A stretch of DNA of 64,000 nucleotides, taken from the NCBI GenBank assembly GCA_947374865.1, contig CANCDR010000001.1:1-64000 (forward strand). The letters are read 5' to 3'. How positions within the stretch are numbered: the stretch's first letter is position 1; the number at the start of each line of letters is the position of its first letter. A model generated the notes under the pieces. It did not search any database, was not told where the DNA came from, and saw nothing but the letters and a program-made list of their open reading frames with translations. Shown here one piece after another: positions 42,642 through 53,375 of the stretch. Made by a program: the position numbers and the translations under genes. The stretch is from Oxalobacteraceae bacterium (GTDB lineage Bacteria; Pseudomonadota; Gammaproteobacteria; Burkholderiales; Burkholderiaceae_D).

Positions 42642-42962
42642 TTAGTCGGTGTGCTCGTGGATGGCGCTTTTACGTAAATAACGGAACACGAAACCAGGGT
42701 ACGCCAGCACCACAAACAGGCAGCCTGTGACGGCGTAAAATTCCCAGCCCTGCGGTGCGACATTCCCAATCCGTGCTTCCAAGCCCATGGCCACAGCGCC
42801 GACCACGAAGTAGAGAATCAGTAGTTCGAGCAGGCGCATCCAAAATGCTTTATTTCTCGATTTTAAGGCGATCAAACCCAGAAAACGCTCGTTTAAAAAA
42901 GGCAGACTGGCAGCAGCGAGCGCGAGTACGATCACGAACCAGCTAGCCATTGTCACGTCCAT
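42642..42962 (-). CDS. DUF2818 family membrane protein
   Basis: 106 residues with three hydrophobic segments (about 5-25, 45-62, 75-95: WFVIVLALAAASLPFL, LLELLILYFVVGAVAMGL, FYAVTGCLFVVLAYPGFVF). Matches the DUF2818 proteins that follow nuoN in Burkholderiales. Function unknown; the fixed place behind complex I genes suggests a link to that complex or its membrane assembly. Start lies 9 bases after the nuoN stop, so translation is probably coupled. Confidence 0.88.
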   Translation of the reverse strand: MDVTMASWFVIVLALAAASLPFLNERFLGLIALKSRNKAFWMRLLELLILYFVVGAVAMGLEARIGNVAPQGWEFYAVTGCLFVVLAYPGFVFRYLRKSAIHEHTD

Positions 42963-42971
42963 GACAGCGGA

Positions 42972-44447
42972 TCAGGAAGCGAGCGTCTTGACGATCGCCG
43001 TAGCGCAGGCCGTCATCAGATCACCCGGCATCAGGCCCAGGACTAATACGGCCGCACCATTAATCGACAGCACAACGCTCATATCTTTATTCACCACGAT
43101 CGGTGAGGTATCCACGGCATCGTCAAAATACATATGCCAGATCACGCGCAAATAGTAGAAGGCGCCGATCAGTGACAGCAAGACCGCCAGCACTGCCAGC
43201 CAGATCTGCCCCGTACCCATTACCGCCTGCAGCACTGACAGCTTGGCATAGAAGCCAACCGTCGGTGGAACACCCGCCAGTGACAACATCAGCAGCAGCA
43301 TGATGAAAGCGTGCAAGGGACTACGCTGATTCAGACCTTTGAAATCTTCCAGGTTTTCCGCTTCAAAGCCATTCCGCGCTAACAGCATGATGATGCCGAA
43401 ACTGCCTAAGGTCGTGATCACATAGGTGATGGTGTAAAACATGGCAGAGCTATACGCGTTCGCCGCTGAAAACACATTGCCATTCACGACCCCGGACATC
43501 AGCCCCAGGAGCATGAAGCCCATTTGTGCGATGGTGGAATACGCTAGCATGCGTTTGATATTCGTCTGCGCGACAGCGGCGACGTTACCGACCAACATCG
43601 ACAGGATAGACAGCGCCATCAGCATCTGCTGCCAATCCACCGCGACCGGCAGCAGGCCTTCGACCAGCAAGCGGATACAAATCGCAAAGGCAGCCAGTTT
43701 TGGCGCGCCGCCCAGCAGCAGTGTGACCGCTGTTGGTGCGCCTTGATACACGTCCGGCACCCACATATGAAACGGTACGGCGCCCAATTTGAAACCCAGG
43801 CCAGCGACCAGAAATACCAGACCAAACACCAATACTGTTTTATTGACGGTGCCAGAGGCAGCAGCCCGGGCGACTTCGATCAGATCCAGCGACCCCGTTG
43901 CGCCGTACAGCATCGAAATACCGTACAACAGAAAACCGGAAGCCAGCGCACCAAGAATAAAATACTTCATCGCCGCTTCGGTCGACTGCGCATGGTTACG
44001 ACGCAGCGCGACTAAGGCATACAGTGCCAAGGACATCAGTTCCAGACCGAGATAAATCATCAGGAAGTTATTCCCTGAAATCATGACCATCTGCCCGAGT
44101 AGGGAAAACAGCGCCAAGACATAAAACTCACCACCCAAAAACCCGCTCTGCATACCACGATCCGTGATGTACTGACGCGAGTAGATCAGCGTCATCGCCA
44201 CAGCAATATAGGAAAACACCTTGAGCAGATTCGACATCGGGTCCGAGACGAACATGTTATTCAGGGCATACACGGTCGACCCGGCGTTAAAATCCGCCAG
44301 ACTCAAGGCCGTCAGGATGGCTAGGGTTGCCAAGCTCAAAACGTAAGTCAGGTTACGCTGAGCATCCTTGACGAACAGATCGATCAGCAAAATGGCTGAG
44401 GCCGCGATGGACAGAAAAATTTCAGGCAGTACTGGAATCAGATTCAT
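42972..44447 (-). CDS. nuoN: NADH-quinone oxidoreductase subunit N
   Basis: 491 residues from the ATG at 44447 ([13 protein letters not shown]), the usual NuoN opening; longer readings to 44474 are possible and no strong ribosome site decides. About 14 membrane helices; antiporter-like subunit of complex I, the one next to the small membrane subunits. Proton-path lysines lie in helices around [24 protein letters not shown] and [16 protein letters not shown], both clear. Last of the fourteen nuo genes. Confidence 0.97.
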   Translation of the reverse strand: MNLIPVLPEIFLSIAASAILLIDLFVKDAQRNLTYVLSLATLAILTALSLADFNAGSTVYALNNMFVSDPMSNLLKVFSYIAVAMTLIYSRQYITDRGMQSGFLGGEFYVLALFSLLGQMVMISGNNFLMIYLGLELMSLALYALVALRRNHAQSTEAAMKYFILGALASGFLLYGISMLYGATGSLDLIEVARAAASGTVNKTVLVFGLVFLVAGLGFKLGAVPFHMWVPDVYQGAPTAVTLLLGGAPKLAAFAICIRLLVEGLLPVAVDWQQMLMALSILSMLVGNVAAVAQTNIKRMLAYSTIAQMGFMLLGLMSGVVNGNVFSAANAYSSAMFYTITYVITTLGSFGIIMLLARNGFEAENLEDFKGLNQRSPLHAFIMLLLMLSLAGVPPTVGFYAKLSVLQAVMGTGQIWLAVLAVLLSLIGAFYYLRVIWHMYFDDAVDTSPIVVNKDMSVVLSINGAAVLVLGLMPGDLMTACATAIVKTLAS

Positions 44448-44532
44448 GGTGTGCATTCTGTCGGTGCTAAGCATCGACTCAATTTATTCAGGCTAATGGT
44501 CCTACACAAGTCAATTCAAACTCTCTGCACTG

Positions 44533-46023
44533 TTAGGGCAATTTCGATTTCGCCACATGCACTAACAGATCGCTCACGGAATTCTGCATCGCATCGATGA
44601 ACGGCGCCGGATACAAACCCATCCCGATCACGGCAATAGCCAGTACGCCCAACATGAAGAATTCGCGTGCATTGAGATCAACCAGTTCTGCTACATGGTG
44701 ATTGGCGACTGCGCCAAAGATCACCCGCTTGACCAGCCACAACGAGTAGGCCGCGCCAAAAATCAATGCCGTTGCTGCTAACAGACCGATCCAGAAATTA
44801 AACTTGACCGCGCCGAGAATGACGAGGAATTCGCCGACAAATCCGGAAGTGGCAGGCAAGCCGCAATTCGCCAGTGAGAAGAGTACGAACAAGGCGGCAA
44901 ACTTAGGCATCTTGTTGACCACCCCACCGTAATCGGCGATCTGGCGTGAATGCATGCGGTCGTACATGACGCCGATACAAAGGAACATCGCACCCGATAC
45001 AAAGCCGTGCGAGATCATCTGCATCAAGCCGCCCTGCACTGCCACGTCATTAAAGACGAACAGTCCCAGGGTCACAAAGCCCATGTGCGCGATCGATGAA
45101 TAGGCGACCAGTTTTTTCATGTCCGCCTGCACCAGCGCCACCAAGCCGATGTAGATCACGGCGACCAGAGAAAGCGTAATCATGAAGCCAGCCAGATAAT
45201 GGCTGGCATCTGGCGTGACCGGTAAGGAAAACCGCAAAAAGCCGTAACCGCCTAGCTTGAGCATGATCGCCGCCAGTACCACGGAGCCACCGGTCGGCGC
45301 CTCGACGTGCGCATCCGGTAACCAGGTATGTACCGGCCACATAGGCACCTTGACGGCGAAGGCCATCAGGAAAGCAAAGAAAAGATAGATTTGGGTTGAC
45401 AGCGACAAGGGCAAACGATGCCAGACCAGGATGTCAAAGCTGCCGCCCGAGGTGAAATACAGATAGACCAGGGCGACTAACATCAGCAGCGAGCCGAAGA
45501 AGGTATAGAGGAAAAACTTGATCGCCGCATAAATACGGTTTGCGCCACCCCAGACACCGATAATGATAAACATCGGCACCAGCGTCGCTTCAAAGAACAC
45601 ATAAAACAACATGCCGTCGAGCGCACAAAACACACCGATCATCAAGCCAGACAGGATCAGGAAAGCGCCCATATATTGCGCAACGCGTTTTTGAATCACT
45701 TCCCAGGCGGAGATCACCACGATCACGGTGATGAACGCCGTTAAAGGGATGAACCACAGCGACAGTCCATCGATACCGAGGTAGTAATGAATATTGAAGC
45801 GTTCGATCCAGGCGAAGCGTTCGACAAACTGCATGCCGTGTGCCGCATTACTGAACTGTTCAATAATCGGGAAGGTCGCCAGAAAACTGGCAAGGCTGCC
45901 GATTAAGGCCGTCCCGCGCACAATACCCGGATTGGCATCACGGCCAAAAGCGAGGATAAACAAACCAAACACGATCGGCATCCAGATCGCGATTGAGAGG
46001 AGAGGAAAAGTTGACTGCATCAT
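44533..46023 (-). CDS. nuoM: NADH-quinone oxidoreductase subunit M
   Basis: 496 residues, about 14 membrane helices. Antiporter-like proton-pumping subunit. Conserved elements: YLGIDGLSLWFIPLTAF, the glutamate-bearing FYVFFEATLVPMFIIIGVWGG, FAVKVPMWPVHTWLPDAHVEAPT with the key lysine, and DMKKLVAYSSIAHMGFV. Lies 58 bases before nuoN reading direction and 27 bases after nuoL. Full length, nothing unusual seen. Confidence 0.98.
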   Translation of the reverse strand: MMQSTFPLLSIAIWMPIVFGLFILAFGRDANPGIVRGTALIGSLASFLATFPIIEQFSNAAHGMQFVERFAWIERFNIHYYLGIDGLSLWFIPLTAFITVIVVISAWEVIQKRVAQYMGAFLILSGLMIGVFCALDGMLFYVFFEATLVPMFIIIGVWGGANRIYAAIKFFLYTFFGSLLMLVALVYLYFTSGGSFDILVWHRLPLSLSTQIYLFFAFLMAFAVKVPMWPVHTWLPDAHVEAPTGGSVVLAAIMLKLGGYGFLRFSLPVTPDASHYLAGFMITLSLVAVIYIGLVALVQADMKKLVAYSSIAHMGFVTLGLFVFNDVAVQGGLMQMISHGFVSGAMFLCIGVMYDRMHSRQIADYGGVVNKMPKFAALFVLFSLANCGLPATSGFVGEFLVILGAVKFNFWIGLLAATALIFGAAYSLWLVKRVIFGAVANHHVAELVDLNAREFFMLGVLAIAVIGMGLYPAPFIDAMQNSVSDLLVHVAKSKLP

Positions 46024-46050
46024 GGTTATTCTTTGCTCAACGTTGCCATC

Positions 46051-48129
46051 TTATTTGACAAATGGAAGTGGCATGAACCACACCAGGAAACCCAGCACAC
46101 CGAGGATCATCACAAACGCATAGTGATAGATGTACCCGGTCTGGAAATGACGTACCACATTCGAAAACCAGCCGACCAATCGCGCACTGCCATTGACGAT
46201 CAAGCCATCAATCAGATTACGATCTCCGACATTCCACAAACCACGCCCTGTAGCCACGGCGCCATTGGCAAATACCGCCTGATTGAATTTATCCAGGTAG
46301 TACTTGTTATCGAGCAGTGTATAGAGGAACTGGAAGCGAGCAAAAAACCAGGCTGGGACGCGCGGATTGATCAGATAGCAGTAGTAGGCACTGACGACAC
46401 CGGCCACTGCCAGGAAGAAGGGCAGCGAGGTCAAGGCATGGATCGCCATGGCGACCGGTCCGTGGAATTCGTGGCGCAGTTCTTCCATCGCATGATGGCC
46501 TTCGGCGACAAAAATAACGTTTTTGAAGAACTCGCCAAACAGCATCGGTTCGATCGTAATGAAGCCGATCACGACTGAAGGAATCGCTAACAGCATGAGG
46601 GGAATTGTCACGACCCACGGCGCTTCATGCGGTTTCTCACCTGGGGCGAGGCCGTGGTGCTCATGGACGTCGTCATGGGCGTCGTCATGCGCATCGGCGT
46701 GAGCATCGGCATGCACATCGGCGTGATGGGCAGCGTGTGCGTCCACTTTACCAAAGCGCTCAGCGCCATGGAACACCAGGAAGTACATCCGGAACGAATA
46801 GAAGGCCGTCACAAAAACGCCCGCTAATACCGCAAATGAAGCAAACCCGGCACCCGGCAAACTGCTGGCCTGTACCGCCTCGATAATGCTGTCTTTGGAA
46901 TAGAAGCCGGCAAAGAATGGCGTACCGATCAAGGCCAGTGAACCGAGCAGCGAAGTCAGCCAGGTGATCGGCATGTATTTACGCAGACCGCCCATGTTAC
47001 GAATATCTTGATCGTGGTGCATGCCGATGATGACCGCGCCGGCCGCTAAAAACAGCAGCGCCTTAAAGAAGGCATGTGTCATCAAATGGAATACCGCCAC
47101 CGAGTAGGACGAGGCGCCCAGGGCGACCGTCATGTAACCCAGCTGCGACAGCGTGGAATAGGCGACCACACGCTTGATGTCGTTTTGGATAATGCCCAGA
47201 AAGCCCATGAACAAGGCCGTGATGGCACCGATCACCAGAATAAACGACAGCGCCATATCAGACAATTCAAACAGCGGCGACATGCGCGTGACCATAAAGA
47301 TCCCTGCAGTGACCATGGTCGCAGCGTGAATCAAGGCCGAAATTGGCGTTGGGCCTTCCATTGAATCAGGCAGCCAGACGTGCAGCGGAAACTGGGCTGA
47401 CTTACCCATCGCGCCGATAAAAAGACAAATACAGGCGACTGTGAGCAGCATCCAGTCGGTGCCAGGCAGGGATAACTGCGCCAGAGCTTCGCGCTTGGCG
47501 AATACTTCGGCGTAGTCCATCGAACCGGCATACGCCATCAGCAGACCAATGCCCAGAATGAAACCAAAGTCACCGACACGATTGACCAGAAACGCTTTCA
47601 TGTTGGCGAAGATCGCTGTTGGCCGGGTGTACCAGAAGCCGATCAGCAGATACGATACTAGACCCACTGCTTCCCAGCCGAAGAACAGCTGCAGGAAGTT
47701 ATTACTCATCACCAGCATGAGCATCGAAAACGTGAACAGCGAGATGTAGGAGAAGAAGCGGTTATAGCCCGCGTCGTCCTTCATGTAGCCGATGGTATAG
47801 ATATGCACCATGAGTGAGACGAAGGTCACCACACACATCATCATGGCAGTCAGGCTGTCGACCAGAAAGCCGACCTGAAACTTGAGCGTGCCGATGGTCA
47901 GCCAGGTATAGAGCGTCCCGTTGTAACTGGCACCGTCCATGACCGCGAATAAAGTCTGCAGCGAGATGATGAGCGCGACCAACACACCGAGAATGGTGAC
48001 CGTGTGCGAGGTGGCGCGACCCACTTTATTGCCAAAGAACTGCGTACCGAACAGGCCGGCAATGGCAGAGCCGACGAGCGGCGCCAAGGGTACAGCCAGT
48101 AAGATCTGTGGGTTAAGTTGCCCCGCCAT
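46051..48129 (-). CDS. nuoL: NADH-quinone oxidoreductase subunit L, with His/Asp-rich insert
   Basis: 692 residues, distal antiporter-like subunit with the long lateral helix at its C-terminus. Conserved stretches: FFGWEAVGLVSYLLIGFW, GKSAQFPLHVWLPDSMEGPTPISALIHAATMV and DIKRVVAYSTLSQLGYM. Between about residues 461 and 492 lies a low-complexity tract of His, Asp and Ala (VHADAHADAHDDAHDD and neighbours), longer than I expect for this loop. A 170-base spacer with strong hairpins separates it from nuoK. Confidence 0.98.
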   Translation of the reverse strand: MAGQLNPQILLAVPLAPLVGSAIAGLFGTQFFGNKVGRATSHTVTILGVLVALIISLQTLFAVMDGASYNGTLYTWLTIGTLKFQVGFLVDSLTAMMMCVVTFVSLMVHIYTIGYMKDDAGYNRFFSYISLFTFSMLMLVMSNNFLQLFFGWEAVGLVSYLLIGFWYTRPTAIFANMKAFLVNRVGDFGFILGIGLLMAYAGSMDYAEVFAKREALAQLSLPGTDWMLLTVACICLFIGAMGKSAQFPLHVWLPDSMEGPTPISALIHAATMVTAGIFMVTRMSPLFELSDMALSFILVIGAITALFMGFLGIIQNDIKRVVAYSTLSQLGYMTVALGASSYSVAVFHLMTHAFFKALLFLAAGAVIIGMHHDQDIRNMGGLRKYMPITWLTSLLGSLALIGTPFFAGFYSKDSIIEAVQASSLPGAGFASFAVLAGVFVTAFYSFRMYFLVFHGAERFGKVDAHAAHHADVHADAHADAHDDAHDDVHEHHGLAPGEKPHEAPWVVTIPLMLLAIPSVVIGFITIEPMLFGEFFKNVIFVAEGHHAMEELRHEFHGPVAMAIHALTSLPFFLAVAGVVSAYYCYLINPRVPAWFFARFQFLYTLLDNKYYLDKFNQAVFANGAVATGRGLWNVGDRNLIDGLIVNGSARLVGWFSNVVRHFQTGYIYHYAFVMILGVLGFLVWFMPLPFVK

Positions 48130-48243
48130 GTTGAACCTTATCTCGTTGAGTGTGTTGCGTTAATAACTTACATCACTAACCGCGGTGTTTGCGCGACGCT
48201 TGTGCGTCTCGAAAGTCTGTCACGGTCATTTATTTACCGACTC

Positions 48244-48304
48244 ATTCACGCGCGCCACACTGCGGCGCGGGTGAATCAGCTGGGCTAAGCTTTTCAGCTT
48301 AGCC
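48244..48304 (-). other. Two tandem hairpins between nuoK and nuoL
   Basis: First stem: ATTCAC-CGCGCC against GGCGCG-GTGAAT (48244-48276) with one mismatch and a 7-base loop. Second stem: GGCTAAGCT against AGCTTAGCC (48283-48304) with a 4-base loop, spanning the nuoK stop codon. Neither has a long T-run. They could mark RNA processing or lower nuoLMN expression relative to nuoA-K. Confidence 0.65.
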
Positions 48305-48607
48305 TTTGAGCGTATCCAGATCCTCGACATTAATGGTGTTCAGATTACGGAACAAGACCACCAGAATTGCCAGACCGATCGCTGATTCTGCTGCCGCGAC
48401 GGTGAGGATAAAAAATACAAAAATCTGTCCGGCAGCGTCGCCCAGGTAATACGAAAAGGCGATGAAATTCATGTTCACGGCCAGCAGCATGAGCTCAATG
48501 GCCATGAGCAGCACAATGATGTTTTTTCGGTTCAGAAAAATGCCGACGACAGAAATAGCGAACAGAATCGCGCCAAGAATCAGATAGTGTGCGAGCGTGA
48601 GGATCAT
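48299..48607 (-). CDS. nuoK: NADH-quinone oxidoreductase subunit K
   Basis: 102 residues, three membrane helices, standard length. Helix 2 carries the glutamate in [17 protein letters not shown], and [13 protein letters not shown] lies in helix 3; both are part of the proton-transfer E-channel region. Its ATG overlaps the nuoJ stop by four bases (ATGA), implying coupled translation. Its stop codon sits inside a stable hairpin. Confidence 0.98.
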   Translation of the reverse strand: MILTLAHYLILGAILFAISVVGIFLNRKNIIVLLMAIELMLLAVNMNFIAFSYYLGDAAGQIFVFFILTVAAAESAIGLAILVVLFRNLNTINVEDLDTLKG

Positions 48608-49254
48608 ACCTTTCCCTCCTGCGTTGAAGTGGCTGCATCGGCAGCATCAGCCTGAGGGCGATTCGATTCCGACGCCATCTTGACGATGCGCAGACGGTCA
48701 CTGGCCTTGACCTTGACGGCCTCGCCCGGATCAAAATATTTGCTGTCCTTACGCGCACGCAGGGTCAGCGCCACCGCCGCGATGATCGCCACCAGCAAAA
48801 TCGAGCCGGCGATTTCAAACGCATAAACATACTTGGTATAAATCAGCATACCCAGCGCCTTGGTACCGCCGATATTGGCAGACACCGCCGGCACCTGTGC
48901 GTCCGTGGCCCAGAATCCGGTGAGCAGCACGGCCGACATTTCCAGCGCAATCACGACACCAATCGTTGCCGCAAGCGGAAAATAGCCCCAGAAGCCGTCG
49001 CGTAGTTTGCCAACGTTAATATCCAACATCATCACCACAAACAGGAATAACACCATCACCGCGCCGACATAGACCAGCACCAGAACAATGGCGAGAAATT
49101 CCGCTTTGAGCAATAACCAGATACCGGCTGCCGAAAAGAACGCCAGCACCAGAAACAAGGCGGCGTGAACCGGATTGCGATCGGTGATAACGCGCGTGGC
49201 GGCGAACACGAGGATCAGCGCAAAGGCGTAGAACAATGCAGTTTTAAATTCCAT
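48604..49254 (-). CDS. nuoJ: NADH-quinone oxidoreductase subunit J
   Basis: 216 residues, five membrane helices. The helix with [22 protein letters not shown] holds the conserved tyrosine and glycine whose rotation links quinone reduction to pumping. The C-terminal tail after about 175 is hydrophilic and acidic ([20 protein letters not shown]) and likely unstructured. Overlaps nuoK by four bases; 68 bases downstream of nuoI. Confidence 0.97.
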   Translation of the reverse strand: MEFKTALFYAFALILVFAATRVITDRNPVHAALFLVLAFFSAAGIWLLLKAEFLAIVLVLVYVGAVMVLFLFVVMMLDINVGKLRDGFWGYFPLAATIGVVIALEMSAVLLTGFWATDAQVPAVSANIGGTKALGMLIYTKYVYAFEIAGSILLVAIIAAVALTLRARKDSKYFDPGEAVKVKASDRLRIVKMASESNRPQADAADAATSTQEGKV

Positions 49255-49322
49255 GATCGACCAAAAAATTCGGTCAGGCTCAGATACAAACCCAACCCGG
49301 ATTAACTAACTCAACTACCAAT

Positions 49323-49811
49323 TTATCGATATGCAGCATCTGCTTCACGATTGGCGGCAATTTCGGTTTCATACCGGTCGCCGACCGCTAACAGCATCTC
49401 TTTGGTGTAGTACAGGTCGCCCCGTTTTTCACCGTGATATTCCAGCACATGAGTCTCAACGATCGAATCGACCGGGCAAGACTCTTCGCAAAAGCCGCAA
49501 AAAATACATTTGGTGAGATCGATGTCGTAGCGCGTTGTGCGGCGGCTGCCGTCGTCGCGCTGCTCAGATTCGATCGTGATGGCCATCGCCGGGCATACGG
49601 CTTCGCACAGTTTGCAGGCGATGCAACGCTCTTCACCGTTCGGGTAGCGACGCAGGGCATGCAGTCCGCGAAAACGTGGTGACTGGGGCGTTTTCTCTTC
49701 CGGGAATTGGATGGTGATTTTGCGCGCAAACAGATAGCGGCCGGTCAGGGCCAGGCCCTTGAACAGTTCGCGCAGCAGCAGGCTGTTGAGAAAATCTTTA
49801 ATGGCTTCCAT
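49323..49811 (-). CDS. nuoI: NADH-quinone oxidoreductase subunit I
   Basis: 162 residues. Peripheral-arm subunit with two [4Fe-4S] clusters (N6a and N6b): [14 protein letters not shown] (about 61-74) and [14 protein letters not shown] (about 100-113) give all eight cysteines. The amino-terminal amphipathic helix ([18 protein letters not shown]) lies on the membrane. A family B palindrome occupies the 132-base gap between it and nuoH. Confidence 0.98.
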   Translation of the reverse strand: MEAIKDFLNSLLLRELFKGLALTGRYLFARKITIQFPEEKTPQSPRFRGLHALRRYPNGEERCIACKLCEAVCPAMAITIESEQRDDGSRRTTRYDIDLTKCIFCGFCEESCPVDSIVETHVLEYHGEKRGDLYYTKEMLLAVGDRYETEIAANREADAAYR

Positions 49812-49885
49812 GGGGTGGTGCCTCTTTCTTGGTTCTTACTACTTTATTCTTTATGCACTGGTTCTTTGTGCACTTTTAGCTAGTT

Positions 49886-49933
49886 GGGGACAGAGTAATT
49901 CGGCGCGCTGCGGCGCCTCTTCAACTCTTTCCC
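49886..49933. repeat. Family B palindromic repeat, copy 3
   Basis: GGGGACAGAGTAATTCG followed by CGCGCTGCGGCGCC and an imperfect right arm (ACTCTTTCCC in place of ACTCTGTCCC). Same family as 28808-28856 and 28876-28921. It stands inside the nuo operon between nuoH and nuoI, so it is transcribed with it. Confidence 0.9.
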
Positions 49934-49943
49934 TCAAATTAAA

Positions 49944-51014
49944 TTATTTAAATATATTCCACGGACTATGAATCCAAGCTGCCACAATCACCAGATACCC
50001 CAGCGTGAGCGGAATAAAAATCTTCCAGCCTAATCGCATGATCTGGTCATAACGGTAACGCGGAAACGATGCGCGGGCCCAGATAAAAATCGTGACGACG
50101 CAGAAGGTTTTGGCGCCCAGCCAGATCCAGCCGGGGATGAAATCGAGCAGCGCAATCGGTGCCAGCCAGCCGCCCAGGAACATCAGCGAAGTCAGGCAGG
50201 AAATCAAAATCATGTTGGCGTATTCGGCCAGGAAGAACATCGCGAACGACATGCCGGAATATTCCACCATGTGACCAGCGACGATTTCTGATTCGCCTTC
50301 CACCACGTCAAACGGATGACGGTTAGTCTCGGCAATGCCGGAAATAACATAGACGAAGAACATCGGCAGCAATGGCAGCCAGTTCCAGGACAGGAAATTA
50401 AGTCCCATACCGGCAAAGGTGCCCTTTTGCTGGGCCATGACGATATCGCTGAAATTCAAACTACCTGACACCATCAACACGATGACCAGCACAAAGCCCA
50501 TTGGAATTTCATACGACACCATCTGCGCTGAAGCGCGCATCGCACCAAGGAATGCAAACTTGGAGTTGGATGCCCAGCCGGCCACGATCACGCCATACAC
50601 TTCCATCGACGTAATCGCCATCACGAACAAGAGGCCGGCATTCACATTTGCCAGCACGACTTCCGGCCCAAACGGGATCACAGCCCAGGCGGCCAGCGCC
50701 GGCATGATCGTCATCACCGGTGCGATCACAAACAAGGCCTTGCTGGCCTTGGCGGGAACGACGATTTCCTTGAGCAGTAATTTGAGCGCGTCAGCGATCG
50801 GCTGCAGCAAACCGGCCGGACCAACACGGTTCGGGCCCAAACGCACGTGCATCCAGCCGATGACCTTGCGCTCCCATAAAGTGAGGTAAGCCACCAGACC
50901 CATGATCGGCAAGACCATGCAGACAATTTTCGTCACATTCCAGACTAGCGGCCAGAAATAACCAAACCAGCTCAGACCAAGGGCCTGAATGGTCGATAAC
51001 GTGTTAGCAATCAT
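49944..51014 (-). CDS. nuoH: NADH-quinone oxidoreductase subunit H
   Basis: 356 residues, eight membrane helices; forms much of the quinone tunnel. Conserved loops: [28 protein letters not shown], the acidic [20 protein letters not shown] cluster, and [15 protein letters not shown] near the end. Its start overlaps the nuoG stop by four bases. Complete and typical. Confidence 0.98.
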   Translation of the reverse strand: MIANTLSTIQALGLSWFGYFWPLVWNVTKIVCMVLPIMGLVAYLTLWERKVIGWMHVRLGPNRVGPAGLLQPIADALKLLLKEIVVPAKASKALFVIAPVMTIMPALAAWAVIPFGPEVVLANVNAGLLFVMAITSMEVYGVIVAGWASNSKFAFLGAMRASAQMVSYEIPMGFVLVIVLMVSGSLNFSDIVMAQQKGTFAGMGLNFLSWNWLPLLPMFFVYVISGIAETNRHPFDVVEGESEIVAGHMVEYSGMSFAMFFLAEYANMILISCLTSLMFLGGWLAPIALLDFIPGWIWLGAKTFCVVTIFIWARASFPRYRYDQIMRLGWKIFIPLTLGYLVIVAAWIHSPWNIFK

Positions 51015-53317
51015 GCTTTCTCCACAGAGATGGCGCCAAACATCGCACCCAGGGTCGAGGTCGCAAGCTGCGCTGCTGCCAGTCGAACGACTTGCGCCGG
51101 CTGACGGGCATCAATCGCGCATGGCAGCATGACACTGCCAGCGCCCTGCTTGACCAGTACAGTGTCGCCAGCATGCAGGCCGAGCAGCTGCGCTGCCGAC
51201 GCTGACAGCCATACTTTGGGACTCTGCGCATCACTGGTTTGTTGCAGCGATTCGGCGCGCCGTACGATGGCGTCGGTCGCATAAATCGGCACATCAGCAA
51301 TCCGCTCAAGGCCACTGGCAGCTGCCACGACCGCGGCCTGCGGCGCACGTGCACTCAGATTATTTAAACGGCTGGCAAAATCAGCGGCCAGTACTTCATC
51401 GCGAATCGCTTCTGAACTTTCATAGTCAAAGCCTGCCAGACCCAGCAAGTTACCCAGTACACGCAATACTTTCCAGGCCGGACGCGTCTCGCCCAGCGGA
51501 CGAGCACTTCCGTTAAAACTTTGCGCACGACCTTCAGCGTTGACGAAGGTGCCGGAGGTTTCCGAAAACGGTGCGATCGGCAGCAGCACATCGGCGTAAT
51601 CAAAGCCATGCTGGAAAGCCGACATGACGACTACCATCTCGGCTTGATTGAGCGCGGCACTCGCCTGCTGTGGATTGGCGCTGTCGAGTTTTGGTTCCGC
51701 TTGCAGCAATACATAGGCTTTACGTGGCGTGGCAAACAAAGCCTCGGCACTGGCGCCTGCGGCATTCGCCAGGTAGCCACCAACGGTATTGGCGGCTTCG
51801 GTCAGCGAGCCAAATTTGGCGCCGGTTTGTTGGGCGATCCATTCGGCAGCACTATGCAGCTGGCTTGCCTGCGGATGCTGACCTGCTGCATTCCCGAGGA
51901 ATACCGCCGCTTCACCAGCGTTCAGGCTGGCAGCGATCTGTTGTGCATTGGCTGAGGCGGTGATGGATGCAAAACCTTCCGGTGCGGGGATGCCCTTGGC
52001 TGTCGCCACGGCGGCGATAATCTCGCTCAAGCCAGCTAACCATGCCGAAGGCGGCAGAATCATTTTGTTTGCGACCGGCAGCAGCAAGTCGTCGTCGGTC
52101 GCATGCAGCAGACTGATCTTTGCACCGCGCTTGGCGATCTGACGCAAGCGCGCCGTCAGCAGCGGATGATCCTTGCGCAGGAAAGAGCCGATGACCAGTA
52201 CATTATTCAGGTGATCAACATCAGCGATCGGCATGCCTAACCAAGGCGTGACGACACCATCCAGACTGACGTCGGTTTGACGCAGGCGGAAATCGACATT
52301 ATTGGAGCCCATGCCGCGCACCAGCTTTTGCAGCAAGCTGAGCTCTTCGACAGTCGACGATGGCGCAGCGATCGCGGCGATGGCGTCAGCACCATGCTCA
52401 TGACGGATATTGCGCAAGCCGTGGGCCACGTATTCGAGCGCAGTCTGCCAGTCGGTCTCCTGCCATTGACCGTCCTGCTTAAGCATCGGCCGCGTCAAGC
52501 GTTCGCTGCTGTTCAAGCCTTCGTAGGCAAAGCGGTCTTTATCAGACAGCCAGCATTCGTTGGTCGCATCATTTTCACGCGGCAGAATGCGCATGACTTT
52601 ACTGTCTTTGACCTGAACCACCAGATTAGCGCCCAGACTATCGTGCGGGCTCACCGATTTGCGGCGGGAGAGTTCCCAGGTACGGGCGCTGTAACGGAAA
52701 GGCTTGGAAGTCAGGGCACCGACCGGGCACAGATCGATCATGTTGCCGGATAATTCAGAATCAACAGTCTTGCCGACAAAGGACGTGATCTCGGCGTGCT
52801 CGCCGCGACCTAACATACCGAATTCCATCACGCCGGCGATTTCCTGACCGAAGCGCACGCAACGGGTGCAGTGGATGCAACGGCTCATCTCTTGCATCGA
52901 GATCAACGGGCCGACATCTTTGCCGACCACAACGCGTTTTTCTTCTTCGTAGCGGGAGGCAGAACCACCATAGCCGACGGCCAGATCCTGCAGCTGACAT
53001 TCGCCGCCCTGATCACAGATCGGGCAATCGAGCGGGTGATTGATGAGCAAGAACTCCATCACGCCTTTTTGCGCCTTGACAGCTTTTTCGCTATTCGAGC
53101 GCACGATCATGCCGGCTGAAACCGGCGTCGCGCAGGCCGGCAAAGGCTTCGGGGCCTTTTCGACTTCGACCAGACACATACGGCAGTTCGCCGCAATGGA
53201 GAGTTTTTTGTGATAGCAAAAATGCGGGATATAGGTACCCAGTTTGTTGGCAGCGTCCATCACGGTGCTGCCCTCAAGGACCTCAACTTTTTTGCCGTCT
53301 ATTTCGATTTCGACCAT
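51011..53317 (-). CDS. nuoG: NADH-quinone oxidoreductase subunit G
   Basis: 768 residues; largest peripheral subunit. Residues 1-80 form the [2Fe-2S] ferredoxin domain ([21 protein letters not shown]). The His-Cys [4Fe-4S] cluster site is [20 protein letters not shown], and the next is [11 protein letters not shown] with a later [14 protein letters not shown] see no further CxxCxxxC group after residue 220, where E. coli NuoG holds cluster N7, so N7 is probably absent. The molybdopterin-oxidoreductase-like remainder has lost enzymatic function in this family. Confidence 0.97.
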   Translation of the reverse strand: MVEIEIDGKKVEVLEGSTVMDAANKLGTYIPHFCYHKKLSIAANCRMCLVEVEKAPKPLPACATPVSAGMIVRSNSEKAVKAQKGVMEFLLINHPLDCPICDQGGECQLQDLAVGYGGSASRYEEEKRVVVGKDVGPLISMQEMSRCIHCTRCVRFGQEIAGVMEFGMLGRGEHAEITSFVGKTVDSELSGNMIDLCPVGALTSKPFRYSARTWELSRRKSVSPHDSLGANLVVQVKDSKVMRILPRENDATNECWLSDKDRFAYEGLNSSERLTRPMLKQDGQWQETDWQTALEYVAHGLRNIRHEHGADAIAAIAAPSSTVEELSLLQKLVRGMGSNNVDFRLRQTDVSLDGVVTPWLGMPIADVDHLNNVLVIGSFLRKDHPLLTARLRQIAKRGAKISLLHATDDDLLLPVANKMILPPSAWLAGLSEIIAAVATAKGIPAPEGFASITASANAQQIAASLNAGEAAVFLGNAAGQHPQASQLHSAAEWIAQQTGAKFGSLTEAANTVGGYLANAAGASAEALFATPRKAYVLLQAEPKLDSANPQQASAALNQAEMVVVMSAFQHGFDYADVLLPIAPFSETSGTFVNAEGRAQSFNGSARPLGETRPAWKVLRVLGNLLGLAGFDYESSEAIRDEVLAADFASRLNNLSARAPQAAVVAAASGLERIADVPIYATDAIVRRAESLQQTSDAQSPKVWLSASAAQLLGLHAGDTVLVKQGAGSVMLPCAIDARQPAQVVRLAAAQLATSTLGAMFGAISVEKA

Positions 53318-53375
53318 GGCTATGCTTTTGCCTAAATTTTATCGTCTTGCAGACTAACGATTATCTCAATTCAAA

